This document shows positions 1 through 7,621 of a stretch of 43,699 bases of DNA, in pieces. The stretch lies in the NCBI GenBank assembly GCA_947372235.1, contig CANBSW010000015.1:1-43699 (forward strand), written 5' to 3'. Source of the DNA: Chitinophagaceae bacterium (lineage in GTDB: Bacteria > Bacteroidota > Bacteroidia > Chitinophagales > Chitinophagaceae). Within the stretch, counting starts at the first letter, position 1, and every line of letters begins with the position of its first letter. The position numbers were made by a program, and so were the translations under genes. A model generated the notes under the pieces. The model made no database searches. It was not told the DNA's origin and was given only the letters and a program-made list of their open reading frames with translations.

Positions 1-111
1 TAAGGACTTGTAATGTTACAATCGAATAGTAGATTGTGTCTTTGGACTTTGCACATTTTCGTTACCATGTATGTCGCCAGAACCATATAACATTTAAAGA
101 GCGAAAGGCTG

Positions 112-468
112 CTATTTTTTACTATAAAAATGTATCAGAAAATATCCTGCAATACATAGGAAAAGTATAGCAAGAATGGCAATTACCAGCCAGTTTTCGT
201 CTTTTAGTTTACGTTTATTCTTACGGGCCGCTTTTTTTGTAGTCTGTTTTTGAAGTTGCCTGTTTAATTGTTCTACATATTCTGCAACCTGTTTTGGATC
301 TTTAAAATTCTGTAATCCTTCAATGGCTTCATTTACAAAAGTGGATTCGGCCATCTGTTTTTCAATGGCAAACCTTTCTTCATCAGATGCATTGCCCTGC
401 AGATACCGCATCAGTTCTTCGGTATTCAGTTCATCATCCTGTTCTAATATGTCTTTCAGGTCTGTCAT
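112..468 (-). CDS. Small membrane protein next to ECF sigma factor, possible anti-sigma regulator
   Basis: 118 residues. The first ~90 are hydrophilic and probably cytoplasmic, with a helical segment LMRYLQGNASDEERFAIEK at about residues 20-38 that resembles the N-terminal helices of Bacteroidota anti-sigma proteins. A Lys/Arg-rich stretch (about 77-88) precedes a single hydrophobic helix (about 93-114), and the protein ends four residues later, so there is no periplasmic sensor domain. Its ATG overlaps the TGA of the upstream sigma gene by 4 bases, a sign of translational coupling. The anti-sigma role is inferred from this pairing and topology; there is no recognisable zinc motif. It could equally be a tail-anchored protein of unknown function. 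Confidence 0.7.
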   Translation of the reverse strand: MTDLKDILEQDDELNTEELMRYLQGNASDEERFAIEKQMAESTFVNEAIEGLQNFKDPKQVAEYVEQLNRQLQKQTTKKAARKNKRKLKDENWLVIAILAILFLCIAGYFLIHFYSKK

Positions 469-1049
469 TCTTTGGTATTCATTTTCTTTTCTACCAATAT
501 TTTCAGGTTTCGTTTGCCGTTTTGAATATAACTTTTTACCTGTAACAAGGAAAAGCCCGTGGTTTCTACAATTTCATGATAACTTTTTTTCTGAAGATAG
601 AATAAAGTTACACAGGTTTTTTGCTCTGTATTCAATTCTTCGAGCGAAGTTTCCAGGAGAGAAAGGGTTATTTCTTTTTCAACCAGTTCTTTTTGGTCGG
701 TTTCGTTGGCAGAGAGGTTGGTATGATCTTCTACGGGAATAAATACATTCTTGTCCCTCAGTTTCATCAAACAATGATTTCGGGCCACCATGTACAGCCA
801 GCTTTTAAGGTAAGCTACTTTGTATTTACCTAGTTCCATAATGGCTTTTAGAAAGATCTGTTGTACAGCATCTTTTGCTTCTTCCTCATTCTTCAGGTAT
901 TTCATACAAACTCCCAATAACAATACTGTATACCGCTGCAAAACAATACCCAACCATTGGTTATCATGATCGCTGTAGAATTTATCTAACAGTTCGGTAT
1001 CGGTAATATGATGGTATTTGTCTGTACTCACTGCCTCAAAATAAAGCAT
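465..1049 (-). CDS. RNA polymerase sigma factor, ECF family
   Basis: 194 residues, the normal length for an ECF sigma factor. Region 2 lies at about residues 40-100 (YLKNEEEAKDAVQQIFLKA, then LKSWLYMVARNHCLMKLRDK), which in the family contacts core polymerase and the -10 element. Region 4 lies at about 135-185 (LEELNTEQKTCVTLFYLQ, then the helix-turn-helix KSYHEIVETTGFSLLQVKSY). The gene overlaps the downstream membrane protein by 4 bases, so the pair is co-transcribed. It faces away from the NlpC/P60 gene, with 56 bases between the two starts. No receptor gene adjoins it, although an STN-type TonB receptor that could signal to an ECF factor lies about 3.8 kb away. The target regulon is unknown. 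Confidence 0.93.
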   Translation of the reverse strand: MLYFEAVSTDKYHHITDTELLDKFYSDHDNQWLGIVLQRYTVLLLGVCMKYLKNEEEAKDAVQQIFLKAIMELGKYKVAYLKSWLYMVARNHCLMKLRDKNVFIPVEDHTNLSANETDQKELVEKEITLSLLETSLEELNTEQKTCVTLFYLQKKSYHEIVETTGFSLLQVKSYIQNGKRNLKILVEKKMNTKE

Positions 1050-1105
1050 TTTATGTATAGATGCATGACTGGTAAAATTCCATATCTTGACTTCAAATTA
1101 AAGAC

Positions 1106-1873
1106 ATGTCATTTGTAATAGGAATAATACCAGTGATCCCCATGCGAAAAGAGGCTTCACACCGTACAGAAGTGGTTAGCAGCCTGTTGTTTGGAGAGAT
1201 CGCTGAGATATTGGAAGAAAGTAATGGGTTTACCAAAATCCGTTGTCAATATGATGGATATGAGGGATGGTGCCAGACAACACAACTAACTCCCATATTC
1301 TCCAATGATTTTAATAATAGTAATCAAACACTGACAGCAGACTGGGCAAACCCGATTGAAATCAATGGAACACTGATGCAGGTTTCAATGGGAACGCCAT
1401 TGACCATATTCAAAAACAATGAGGCACATATTGGCAATTTTAATTTGCATTATTCAGGGAAGGTATGGGATGCCACTAAAGCTGTTTTTGAAGAAGAAAC
1501 AATCATGTCAATATCTAAACAATACCTCAATACATCTTATTTATGGGGTGGGAGATCTGTGTTCGGAATAGATTGCAGCGGTTTTGTACAACAGGTGTAC
1601 CGTTTCTTTAATAAACAATTGCCAAGAGATGCATATCAGCAGGCAGCAGAAGGTGAGGTGGTAGGCTTTTTACAGGAAGTAAAATGCGGTGACTTGGCTT
1701 TTTTTGATAATGAAGAAGGAAAGATCACTCATGTAGGCTTACTGTATTCTTCCGATACCATCATTCATTCATCTGGTAAAGTAAGAATAGATAAGATCGA
1801 TAATATGGGGATCGTGAGCAGTGATAGCGGTGAAAGAACCCATAAACTAAGGATCATCAAACGATACAGTTAA
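1106..1873 (+). CDS. NlpC/P60 family cysteine peptidase with SH3-like N-terminus
   Basis: 255 residues. The N-terminal ~65 residues look like a bacterial SH3 domain (the segment ILEESNGFTKIRCQYDGYEG), followed by a second SH3-like region. The C-terminal NlpC/P60 domain starts near residue 133: YLWGGRSVFGIDCSGFVQ contains the catalytic Cys157, ITHVGLLY has His209, and the third polar residue is His221 in IIHSSGK. The family cleaves gamma-D-glutamyl-diamino acid bonds in peptidoglycan stem peptides. No signal peptide is evident, so it may act in the cytoplasm on imported muropeptides, as YkfC-type dipeptidyl-peptidase VI enzymes do. That location is inference. Confidence 0.9.
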   Translation: MSFVIGIIPVIPMRKEASHRTEVVSSLLFGEIAEILEESNGFTKIRCQYDGYEGWCQTTQLTPIFSNDFNNSNQTLTADWANPIEINGTLMQVSMGTPLTIFKNNEAHIGNFNLHYSGKVWDATKAVFEEETIMSISKQYLNTSYLWGGRSVFGIDCSGFVQQVYRFFNKQLPRDAYQQAAEGEVVGFLQEVKCGDLAFFDNEEGKITHVGLLYSSDTIIHSSGKVRIDKIDNMGIVSSDSGERTHKLRIIKRYS

Positions 1874-1877
1874 CAAA

Positions 1878-1900
1878 AAAGCAACCCGGAGAGTTGCTTT
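1878..1900 (-). terminator. Rho-independent terminator between convergent genes
   Basis: A perfect 8-bp stem (AAAGCAAC / GTTGCTTT) with a 7-base loop. Read on the minus strand, the stem runs into TTTTTT, so it is best placed to end the crcB-ppa operon transcript. It also lies just after the NlpC/P60 stop codon on the plus strand, where the U-tract is weak. Confidence 0.75.
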
Positions 1901-1929
1901 ATATTAAAAAAGGTAATTGATTAAAGTGA

Positions 1930-2082
1930 TTAAAGCAGGTCGAGTGCTTTTGCAAAATAGGTAACAGTGCCTGGTAAAGCTAACCAGAAAAACTGGCGGT
2001 AAACGATCAACAAAGTGATCAAAACGGCTAACCAGAAAAAGAAGAGTGCCCAATATTTACTTCTTGATTGTTGTGCTTCCAT
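1930..2082 (-). CDS. Small single-pass membrane protein, 50 residues
   Basis: 50 residues starting at the ATG that reads MEAQQSRSKYWALFFFWLAV. One long hydrophobic segment covers about residues 10-40 (ALFFFWLAVLITLLIVYRQF). An open frame continues 41 codons upstream but overlaps the TauE/SafE gene and has no membrane-protein character, so the internal ATG is preferred. It is the last gene of the five-gene minus-strand operon, 40 bases after the permease, and is followed by the hairpin at 1878-1900. No family was recognised. It may be a small partner of the half-size permease, but that rests only on position. Confidence 0.6.
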   Translation of the reverse strand: MEAQQSRSKYWALFFFWLAVLITLLIVYRQFFWLALPGTVTYFAKALDLL

Positions 2083-2122
2083 TACGTTGATTTTTTGCAA
2101 ATATAAGGTGGCGAAATGATTT

Positions 2123-2566
2123 TTACCCCTTTCCCTGCCCGGTTTGTTGAATATTTGTTGATGAAACTCCGGATTCCTTTGTGGTATTGGTTTTTGGCTT
2201 GTCAAAAAACAGCATTTTGATAGCGATCAGCATCATAACGATGGCAAATATCTTCTTCATTTTCTCATCGCTGAGGGATAATGCCAGTTTGCTTCCCAGG
2301 AAACTGCCCAATATAAATGAGATGGATACTACTGCCACAAAATTCACATTCAGATAGCCCTGTTTATAATATTGAATAACTGCTAGTATTCCAACAGGCA
2401 GCAACAATATACCCAATGAAGTGCCTTGAGCCAGTTTTTGAGAGAAGCCCAATAAAAGTACCAGTGCCGGAACAATGATCACTCCTCCGCCAATGCCTAC
2501 CAGTCCACTAAGGAAACCCGCAGCCAATCCAATCAGGATCAATAGTAAAAAAGTGGTTAAACTCAT
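2123..2566 (-). CDS. Half-size TauE/SafE (TSUP) family membrane permease
   Basis: 147 residues with about four transmembrane segments. The N-terminal GFLSGLVGIGGGVIIVPAL is the family signature for sulfite exporter TauE/SafE-type permeases. Full-length family members are about 240-270 residues with eight helices made of two repeats; this protein is one repeat, so it would have to dimerise. The last ~25 residues are hydrophilic (KPKTNTTKESGVSSTN) and cytoplasmic or low-complexity. It follows ppa by 55 bases in the crcB-ppa operon. Family members move organosulfur or sulfur oxyanions or other anions; the substrate here cannot be told from sequence. Confidence 0.85.
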   Translation of the reverse strand: MSLTTFLLLILIGLAAGFLSGLVGIGGGVIIVPALVLLLGFSQKLAQGTSLGILLLPVGILAVIQYYKQGYLNVNFVAVVSISFILGSFLGSKLALSLSDEKMKKIFAIVMMLIAIKMLFFDKPKTNTTKESGVSSTNIQQTGQGKG

Positions 2567-2621
2567 CTCTGATTTCGCAGATTTAGGGTATGGTTGAATG
2601 TTGTGATCTTTATTATCATAT

Positions 2622-3185
2622 TTATACGTTCAACAGTTTTTGGCCAAAGGTTTCTTTATAAAAGTGAACAGCTTCTTCTATAATGGCTAATGCCTGAGCT
2701 TTATCTCCAAAATCTTCAACCAGTACTGTCTTATTCTCCAGTTTTTTATACTCTTCGAAGAAATGACGTAATTCATCAAAGAAATGTTTGGGTAATTCTT
2801 CTATGTTGTTGTAATGGTTAACGCCAGGATCTTTGGCAGCTACGGCAATGATCTTATCATCCGATTCGCCGCCATCGATCATTTGCATTACACCTACTAC
2901 TTTGGCTTCCATTATGGTCAATGGCTGCACCGGTAAGGAAGTGATCACAAGAATATCCAGAGGATCTTTATCACCACCATAGGTTTGAGGTATAAATCCA
3001 TAGTTGATAGGATAGTAGAAGGAGGAAAAGATTACCCGGTCTAATTTTAGCAAACCGCTTGCTTTGTCTATCTCATATTTACATCTCGAACCCTGCGGTA
3101 TTTCGATGATTGCATTAACTACCCGGGGCGCCTGTTCTCCAAAAGGAACGCCATGCCATGGGTGAAGTACATTAAGTGGTATCAT
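2622..3185 (-). CDS. ppa: Inorganic pyrophosphatase (family I)
   Basis: 187 residues, typical of soluble family I pyrophosphatases, which hydrolyse pyrophosphate to two phosphates with magnesium and pull biosynthetic reactions forward. The signature D-x-D-P-x-D is present as Asp72-Lys-Asp74-Pro-Leu-Asp77. Glu28 (IIEIPQGS) and Lys36 (KYEID), along with YYPINYGFIPQTYGG, complete the active site. The gene begins 7 bases after crcB. Fluoride is a potent inhibitor of this enzyme family, so co-expression with a fluoride exporter is functionally sensible. It is cytoplasmic with no extra domains. Confidence 0.97.
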   Translation of the reverse strand: MIPLNVLHPWHGVPFGEQAPRVVNAIIEIPQGSRCKYEIDKASGLLKLDRVIFSSFYYPINYGFIPQTYGGDKDPLDILVITSLPVQPLTIMEAKVVGVMQMIDGGESDDKIIAVAAKDPGVNHYNNIEELPKHFFDELRHFFEEYKKLENKTVLVEDFGDKAQALAIIEEAVHFYKETFGQKLLNV

Positions 3186-3192
3186 AAAATAT

Positions 3193-3555
3193 TTATTTTG
3201 TTATCCAATAACCTGTTGTAACGGCAGCCAATCCTACTATTAATGAGATGCCGGTGTAAAATACAAAAGTTCCATATCGTTGTTGCTGCAATAATTGCAT
3301 GTTTTCCCAGGCAAAGGCAGAAAAAGTGGTAAATCCACCACAAATACCGGTTGCCAGAAATAGACGCCAGTTGGCAAATCCTTCCTGTCTGGCAGCAATA
3401 CCCATAATAGCCCCTATCAGTAGTGAACCTGTAATGTTTACCAGTAAGGTAGCAAAAGGAAAACTATCGTGTTTTATAAGGAAGGAAACAACATACCTCA
3501 TGATCGAACCAATCATGCCGCCTAATCCAACCAATATAATGTTTTTTAAAAGCAT
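3193..3555 (-). CDS. crcB: Fluoride-specific ion channel CrcB/Fluc
   Basis: 120 residues with four transmembrane helices, the usual size of a Fluc subunit, which works as an antiparallel dimer. Family motifs are clear: GGMIGSIMRY near the N-terminus, LVNITGSLLIG with the pore-lining Asn, and GGFTTFSAFAWE, which holds the phenylalanine-box and polar-track residues. It exports fluoride leaking into the cell as HF. It lies 14 bases after the lipoprotein gene and 7 bases before ppa in one minus-strand operon. No second crcB copy is adjacent, so a homodimer is expected. Confidence 0.96.
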   Translation of the reverse strand: MLLKNIILVGLGGMIGSIMRYVVSFLIKHDSFPFATLLVNITGSLLIGAIMGIAARQEGFANWRLFLATGICGGFTTFSAFAWENMQLLQQQRYGTFVFYTGISLIVGLAAVTTGYWITK

Positions 3556-3569
3556 AAACAGGAGTCTGA

Positions 3570-3953
3570 TTATTTTCCAAGATCAACCAGCCAGGTATCT
3601 TTTTGTCTGATCACAGAAAGAATATGTGGCTCTTTATCAAACGAGTTACTATAATAAATTTGGGTACTGTTTGCAGTTATTTCTTTCACTTCATTAATAT
3701 TAATAGAGGCAGTTCTTAATTGCTGTCTGCCTTCCTTATCTTTTTCACGATAACTTTTTTCCAACTCTTTTAAAATGGATTGATTTTTTTCATCCGGTAA
3801 TGTGTAAAAAGCAGCTTTTGAAAAATCACCCTGTAAAAGGGCATTGATGTATTCTCTTCCGGCATCTAATGCATCGTCTGCTTTTCGGTAATCCTGTTGT
3901 TTACCGCTGCAGGATGCAAGTAGTATTGCTATTATCCAGATAAATCTTCTCAT
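3570..3953 (-). CDS. Small lipoprotein, DUF4878-like
   Basis: 127 residues with a lipoprotein signal peptide: RRFIWIIAILLASC, with the lipobox LLASC placing the lipidated Cys at about residue 15. The mature part (ADDALDAGREYINALLQGDF, then a charged helix and a beta-rich end NSTQIYYSNSFDKEPHILSV) resembles DUF4878-type NTF2-like lipoproteins, with a helix followed by strands. It is the first gene of the crcB-ppa operon. Its function is unknown; attachment to an envelope membrane is the only firm inference. Confidence 0.75.
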   Translation of the reverse strand: MRRFIWIIAILLASCSGKQQDYRKADDALDAGREYINALLQGDFSKAAFYTLPDEKNQSILKELEKSYREKDKEGRQQLRTASININEVKEITANSTQIYYSNSFDKEPHILSVIRQKDTWLVDLGK

Positions 3954-4101
3954 ATATAAATCTTACTGTAAAGTTACGGTACTGTTAGTATCTACCGAAA
4001 AATATACCAATTCTTCAATTATATAAAATGGGTATATTTAATCAGTATTTCTATTATATTTCTTAGCAATTGTATAGATACTGCTTTAAATGCTTGTAAT
4101 A

Positions 4102-4839
4102 ATGAGAAAGTGGATTTTTTTTCCTTTTTTGATTTGTTGTACCCTTTTTCAAACTCAGGTACTGTATTCACAGGATTCGAACGATACTTCTTTTTATCAA
4201 AAAGCAGTTTCCTCAGCCCATGCCAATTATATGAAAACGATGGGGCCTAATTCATGGTTGTATAATGGAGTTGTTTATGAACGATACTGGAATACAATCG
4301 CTGGCCACCCTTTTTTTCTGACCGACCAGTTTCAAATGGGTAACGTTTATTTTGAAGATGGGTTTTATGAAGGGGTGCCACTTCAATACGATATGCACCT
4401 TGACAAGCTGGTATCAAAAACATTTTCAAATGATGTTAATCTGCAACTGGTGAGCGAAAAAATCCATTCATTTACACTTGGCTCCCATGAATTTGTAAGG
4501 GTATTGGCCGATAGCAGTCAGACATCTTTAATTGTTTCTGGTTTCTATGAAAGAATATACAATGGGATTTATAGTGTGCTGGTGAAGAGGGATAATAAGA
4601 TCATCCGTTCTCTTAAAACAGAAGAACGAACGGAAAGGTTTATGGAGTATGATGATTACTACCTTTTGAAAGATGGGATTTTTCATATTATTCAAAATGA
4701 AAATAACCTGCTGGTCTTGTTTGCAAACCATAAAGCCGAAATCCGTAAGTTTTTGCGCGGCAGTAATATCCGGTTCAAAAAAAATCCTGCTGCAACCATT
4801 GTACAAACGCTGAAATACTATGAGCAGTTAAAAAATTAA
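4102..4839 (+). CDS. Exported protein of unknown function, first gene of TonB-receptor operon
   Basis: 245 residues from the ATG at 4102; an in-frame ATG at 4090 would add MLVI. The start at 4102 gives a normal signal peptide, MRKWIFFPFLICCTLFQTQV followed by LYSQ. The mature protein is rich in aromatic residues and predicted beta strands, with PNSWLYNGVVYERYWNTI and EGVPLQYDMHLDKLV as its most distinctive segments. I recall this pattern from Bacteroidota proteins encoded beside TonB receptors, but I know no assigned function. It ends two bases before the receptor start, so the two are surely co-transcribed. Confidence 0.8.
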   Translation: MRKWIFFPFLICCTLFQTQVLYSQDSNDTSFYQKAVSSAHANYMKTMGPNSWLYNGVVYERYWNTIAGHPFFLTDQFQMGNVYFEDGFYEGVPLQYDMHLDKLVSKTFSNDVNLQLVSEKIHSFTLGSHEFVRVLADSSQTSLIVSGFYERIYNGIYSVLVKRDNKIIRSLKTEERTERFMEYDDYYLLKDGIFHIIQNENNLLVLFANHKAEIRKFLRGSNIRFKKNPAATIVQTLKYYEQLKN

Positions 4840-4841
4840 GT

Positions 4842-7616
4842 ATGCCCCGTAAAATGTTTTGTATATGGTTGCTTAGTGTATCCCTCTTTGTGGGAAACAC
4901 TGCAATGGGGCAGGAGGAAAAGCGTATAACGGTTGATCTTTCGGAAGTAAGTTTTTCCCGTTTTGTTCAGGAAATGGAAACTGCCGGGCAATACCGTTTT
5001 TATTTTAATCCGGCAGAAACAGATAACCTCCACATTACTGTGAAAGCAAACAAAGAATTGTTTTCCATTGTTTTACAACAGGCTTTACAGGGCACCGGAT
5101 TTCAGTTTGCGGTGGATGTGCAATACCGTGTTTACATCACCCAGAAATATAAGATACAGACAGCTTTGCCGGAAGGTTTTTTTGACAGAAAAAAAAATAC
5201 AAAAGATACCATAGCAGAGCCCATTTTGTTTCTGAAAAGTGCAGATGGGGATAAAGACAAACTGAAAGCCTCACTCGAAAAAAAGTTATTTGAAATTGGC
5301 CCTAAAACCAATACTACCGGCAAAGGAAATGGCATACTTACTGGCTATGTTCGCGATATAAAAACCGGCGAAGCCATCAGCGGGGCAGTAGTGTATGTAG
5401 ATACACCTGCTGTGAAAACCATTACAGATCAGTTTGGTTATTATTCCATCACTTTACCAAGGGGAAGGCATACACTGCGTATCAACAGTATTGGTATGAA
5501 AGATACCAAACGGCAACTGGCAGTTTATGCAGATGGAAAATTGACCATTGAACTGGAAGATTATATTGCCAGTTTAAAAGCAGTTACTGTTACTACTGAA
5601 AAAAGATCGAATGTAAGAAGCTTACAAATGGGTGTTGAAAAAGTAAATATCCGAACCATTAAACAGGTGCCCTCGGTTTTGGGCGAATCGGATATTTTGC
5701 GCGTGGTACTTACATTGCCCGGAGTTACTTCTGTAGGGGAAGCCAGTACCGGTTTTAATGTTCGCGGCGGTGCTGCTGATCAAAACCTGATATTGCTGAA
5801 TGATGCCACCATTTATAACCCTTCTCATTTGTTTGGTTTTTTTTCTGCGTTTAATACGGATGTTGTAAAAGGTGTTGAACTGTATAAAAGTGCGATCCCT
5901 GAAAAATATGGCGGACGGTTATCTTCTGTACTGGATGTATCTACCCGTGATGGTAATAGCAAAAAACTTTCTGCAACTGGTGGTATTGGTATCCTTACAA
6001 GCAGGCTTACATTAGAAGGCCCACTTGATAAAGGCAAGACTACTTTTATACTTGGGGGCAGAACTACTTACTCAGACTGGATTTTACAACAGATTCCCAA
6101 TTCGGCGTATGCCAACAGCAGTGCTTCTTTTTATGATTTGAACCTGAATGTTACACATACCGTCAATTCTAAAAATACTTTGTATATAACGGGTTATATG
6201 AGTCACGACAGGTTTAGGCTTGACAGCGATACTTTGTATAAATATGGAAATCAAAATGCCATCATTAAATGGAAACATTTATTCAATAACCGTTTATACA
6301 GTGTGGTATCAGCGGGTGTGGACAGGTATGATTATTCTGTTAGCAGCGAACGGGTTCCGGTAAATGCGTATAAATTATCGTACGATATCAATCAAACCCA
6401 TTTTCGAACAGAGTTCAATTATAACCCAAACAATAAACATTCGGTAAATTTTGGGATGCATACTATTTTATATAAGATACATCCGGGTTCATTTGAACCT
6501 GCTTCTGCACAATCGCTGGTAGTATATGATAAAGTGCCGGCAGAACAGGCAATGGAAGCAGCTATCTATCTTGGTGACAGGTTTAATATCACTCCTGATT
6601 TTTCTATAAATGCAGGATTACGTTATTCTATATTCAGTTATTTGGGGCCACATGATGTAAATAATTATCTGGCAGGTTCGCCAAGGTCAACAGGCAGTAT
6701 TATCGGTACGACAAGTTATGCATCCGGAAAAAATATCAAAACATATTCCGGGCCGGAGATAAGGATTTCAATGCGTTACAGTATTTCAAAAGATGCTTCT
6801 GTAAAACTGAGTTATAATACACTGCGGCAATACATTCATACTTTGTCGAATACAACTGCCATTTCACCAACCGATATATGGAAACTAAGCGATTCTAATA
6901 TACCGCCACAACAGGGATACCAGGTATCGTTGGGCTTTTATAAGAATTTTACAGAGAGCCTAGAAACTTCCGTGGAAGTTTATTATAAACATATGGATCA
7001 TTACCTCGATTACAAAAGCGGTGCTTCACTGGTAATGAACAAACATATTGAAACAGATGTGATCAATACCAAAGGGGAAGCTTATGGAATTGAGTTTATG
7101 ATCAAGAAAACACAAACCAAACTGAATGGCTGGTTAAGTTATACCTACTCCAATACCAGGTTACAAATGGATGACCCCATTGCAGGTGAAACCATCAACA
7201 AAGGAAATTTTTATCCTGCCAATTTTGATAAACCGCATAATGTAAATTTTATCGGTAATTATAAATTTTCGCACAGGTTAAGTCTTTCTTTGAATGCAGT
7301 ATACAGCACAGGCCGGCCCATTACCTTGCCAATTGCTTTATTTAACCAGGCAGGTTCGCAGCGTGTATATTATTCAGAAAGAAACCAATACCGGATACCT
7401 GATTATGTTCGTTCAGATATTTCTGTGAATATTGAAGGCAATCACAAAATTAAAAAACTGGCGCATAGTTCATGGTCATTGGGTATTTATAATATGCTGG
7501 CGCGACAGAACCCATATTCCATCTACTTTATACAGGAGGGTGGTGTAATTAAAGGTTACCAGCTATCTATTTTCGGAACAGCAATCCCTTTCATTACTTA
7601 TAATTTTAAATTTTGA
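4842..7616 (+). CDS. TonB-dependent outer-membrane receptor with STN domain
   Basis: 924 residues. Order of parts: signal peptide (about 1-24, ending AMGQ); STN domain (about 27-105, KRITVDLSEVSFSRFVQEME), as in receptors that signal across the envelope; a linker; a carboxypeptidase-regulatory-like beta sandwich (about 163-247, LTGYVRDIKTGEAISGAVVY); plug (about 260-375, GFNVRGGAADQNLILLND and SAIPEKYGGRLSSVLDV); and a beta barrel to the terminal PFITYNFKF. TonB energises import of large or scarce substrates through such receptors. There is no SusD homologue nearby; the DUF4249 lipoprotein five bases downstream takes that place. No FecR-like regulator adjoins it, so what the STN domain contacts is open. 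The substrate is unknown. Confidence 0.95.
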   Translation: MPRKMFCIWLLSVSLFVGNTAMGQEEKRITVDLSEVSFSRFVQEMETAGQYRFYFNPAETDNLHITVKANKELFSIVLQQALQGTGFQFAVDVQYRVYITQKYKIQTALPEGFFDRKKNTKDTIAEPILFLKSADGDKDKLKASLEKKLFEIGPKTNTTGKGNGILTGYVRDIKTGEAISGAVVYVDTPAVKTITDQFGYYSITLPRGRHTLRINSIGMKDTKRQLAVYADGKLTIELEDYIASLKAVTVTTEKRSNVRSLQMGVEKVNIRTIKQVPSVLGESDILRVVLTLPGVTSVGEASTGFNVRGGAADQNLILLNDATIYNPSHLFGFFSAFNTDVVKGVELYKSAIPEKYGGRLSSVLDVSTRDGNSKKLSATGGIGILTSRLTLEGPLDKGKTTFILGGRTTYSDWILQQIPNSAYANSSASFYDLNLNVTHTVNSKNTLYITGYMSHDRFRLDSDTLYKYGNQNAIIKWKHLFNNRLYSVVSAGVDRYDYSVSSERVPVNAYKLSYDINQTHFRTEFNYNPNNKHSVNFGMHTILYKIHPGSFEPASAQSLVVYDKVPAEQAMEAAIYLGDRFNITPDFSINAGLRYSIFSYLGPHDVNNYLAGSPRSTGSIIGTTSYASGKNIKTYSGPEIRISMRYSISKDASVKLSYNTLRQYIHTLSNTTAISPTDIWKLSDSNIPPQQGYQVSLGFYKNFTESLETSVEVYYKHMDHYLDYKSGASLVMNKHIETDVINTKGEAYGIEFMIKKTQTKLNGWLSYTYSNTRLQMDDPIAGETINKGNFYPANFDKPHNVNFIGNYKFSHRLSLSLNAVYSTGRPITLPIALFNQAGSQRVYYSERNQYRIPDYVRSDISVNIEGNHKIKKLAHSSWSLGIYNMLARQNPYSIYFIQEGGVIKGYQLSIFGTAIPFITYNFKF

Positions 7617-7621
7617 GCGTA

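Noticed and set aside
1..86. Open minus-strand frame running off the left edge from an ATG at 86
   Set aside because: Only 28 codons are visible, the translation (MVLATYMVTKMCKVQ...) resembles no family I know, and no promoter or spacing evidence supports it.
2083..2205. Upstream extension of the 50-residue membrane protein
   Set aside because: It overlaps the TauE/SafE gene by 83 bases and lacks membrane-protein character; the internal ATG at 2082 gives a clean small protein.
3954..4101. Fluoride riboswitch upstream of the crcB-ppa operon
   Set aside because: I looked on the minus strand for the conserved pseudoknot segments of the crcB motif and saw none; the spacer is AT-rich without a GC-rich aptamer core.
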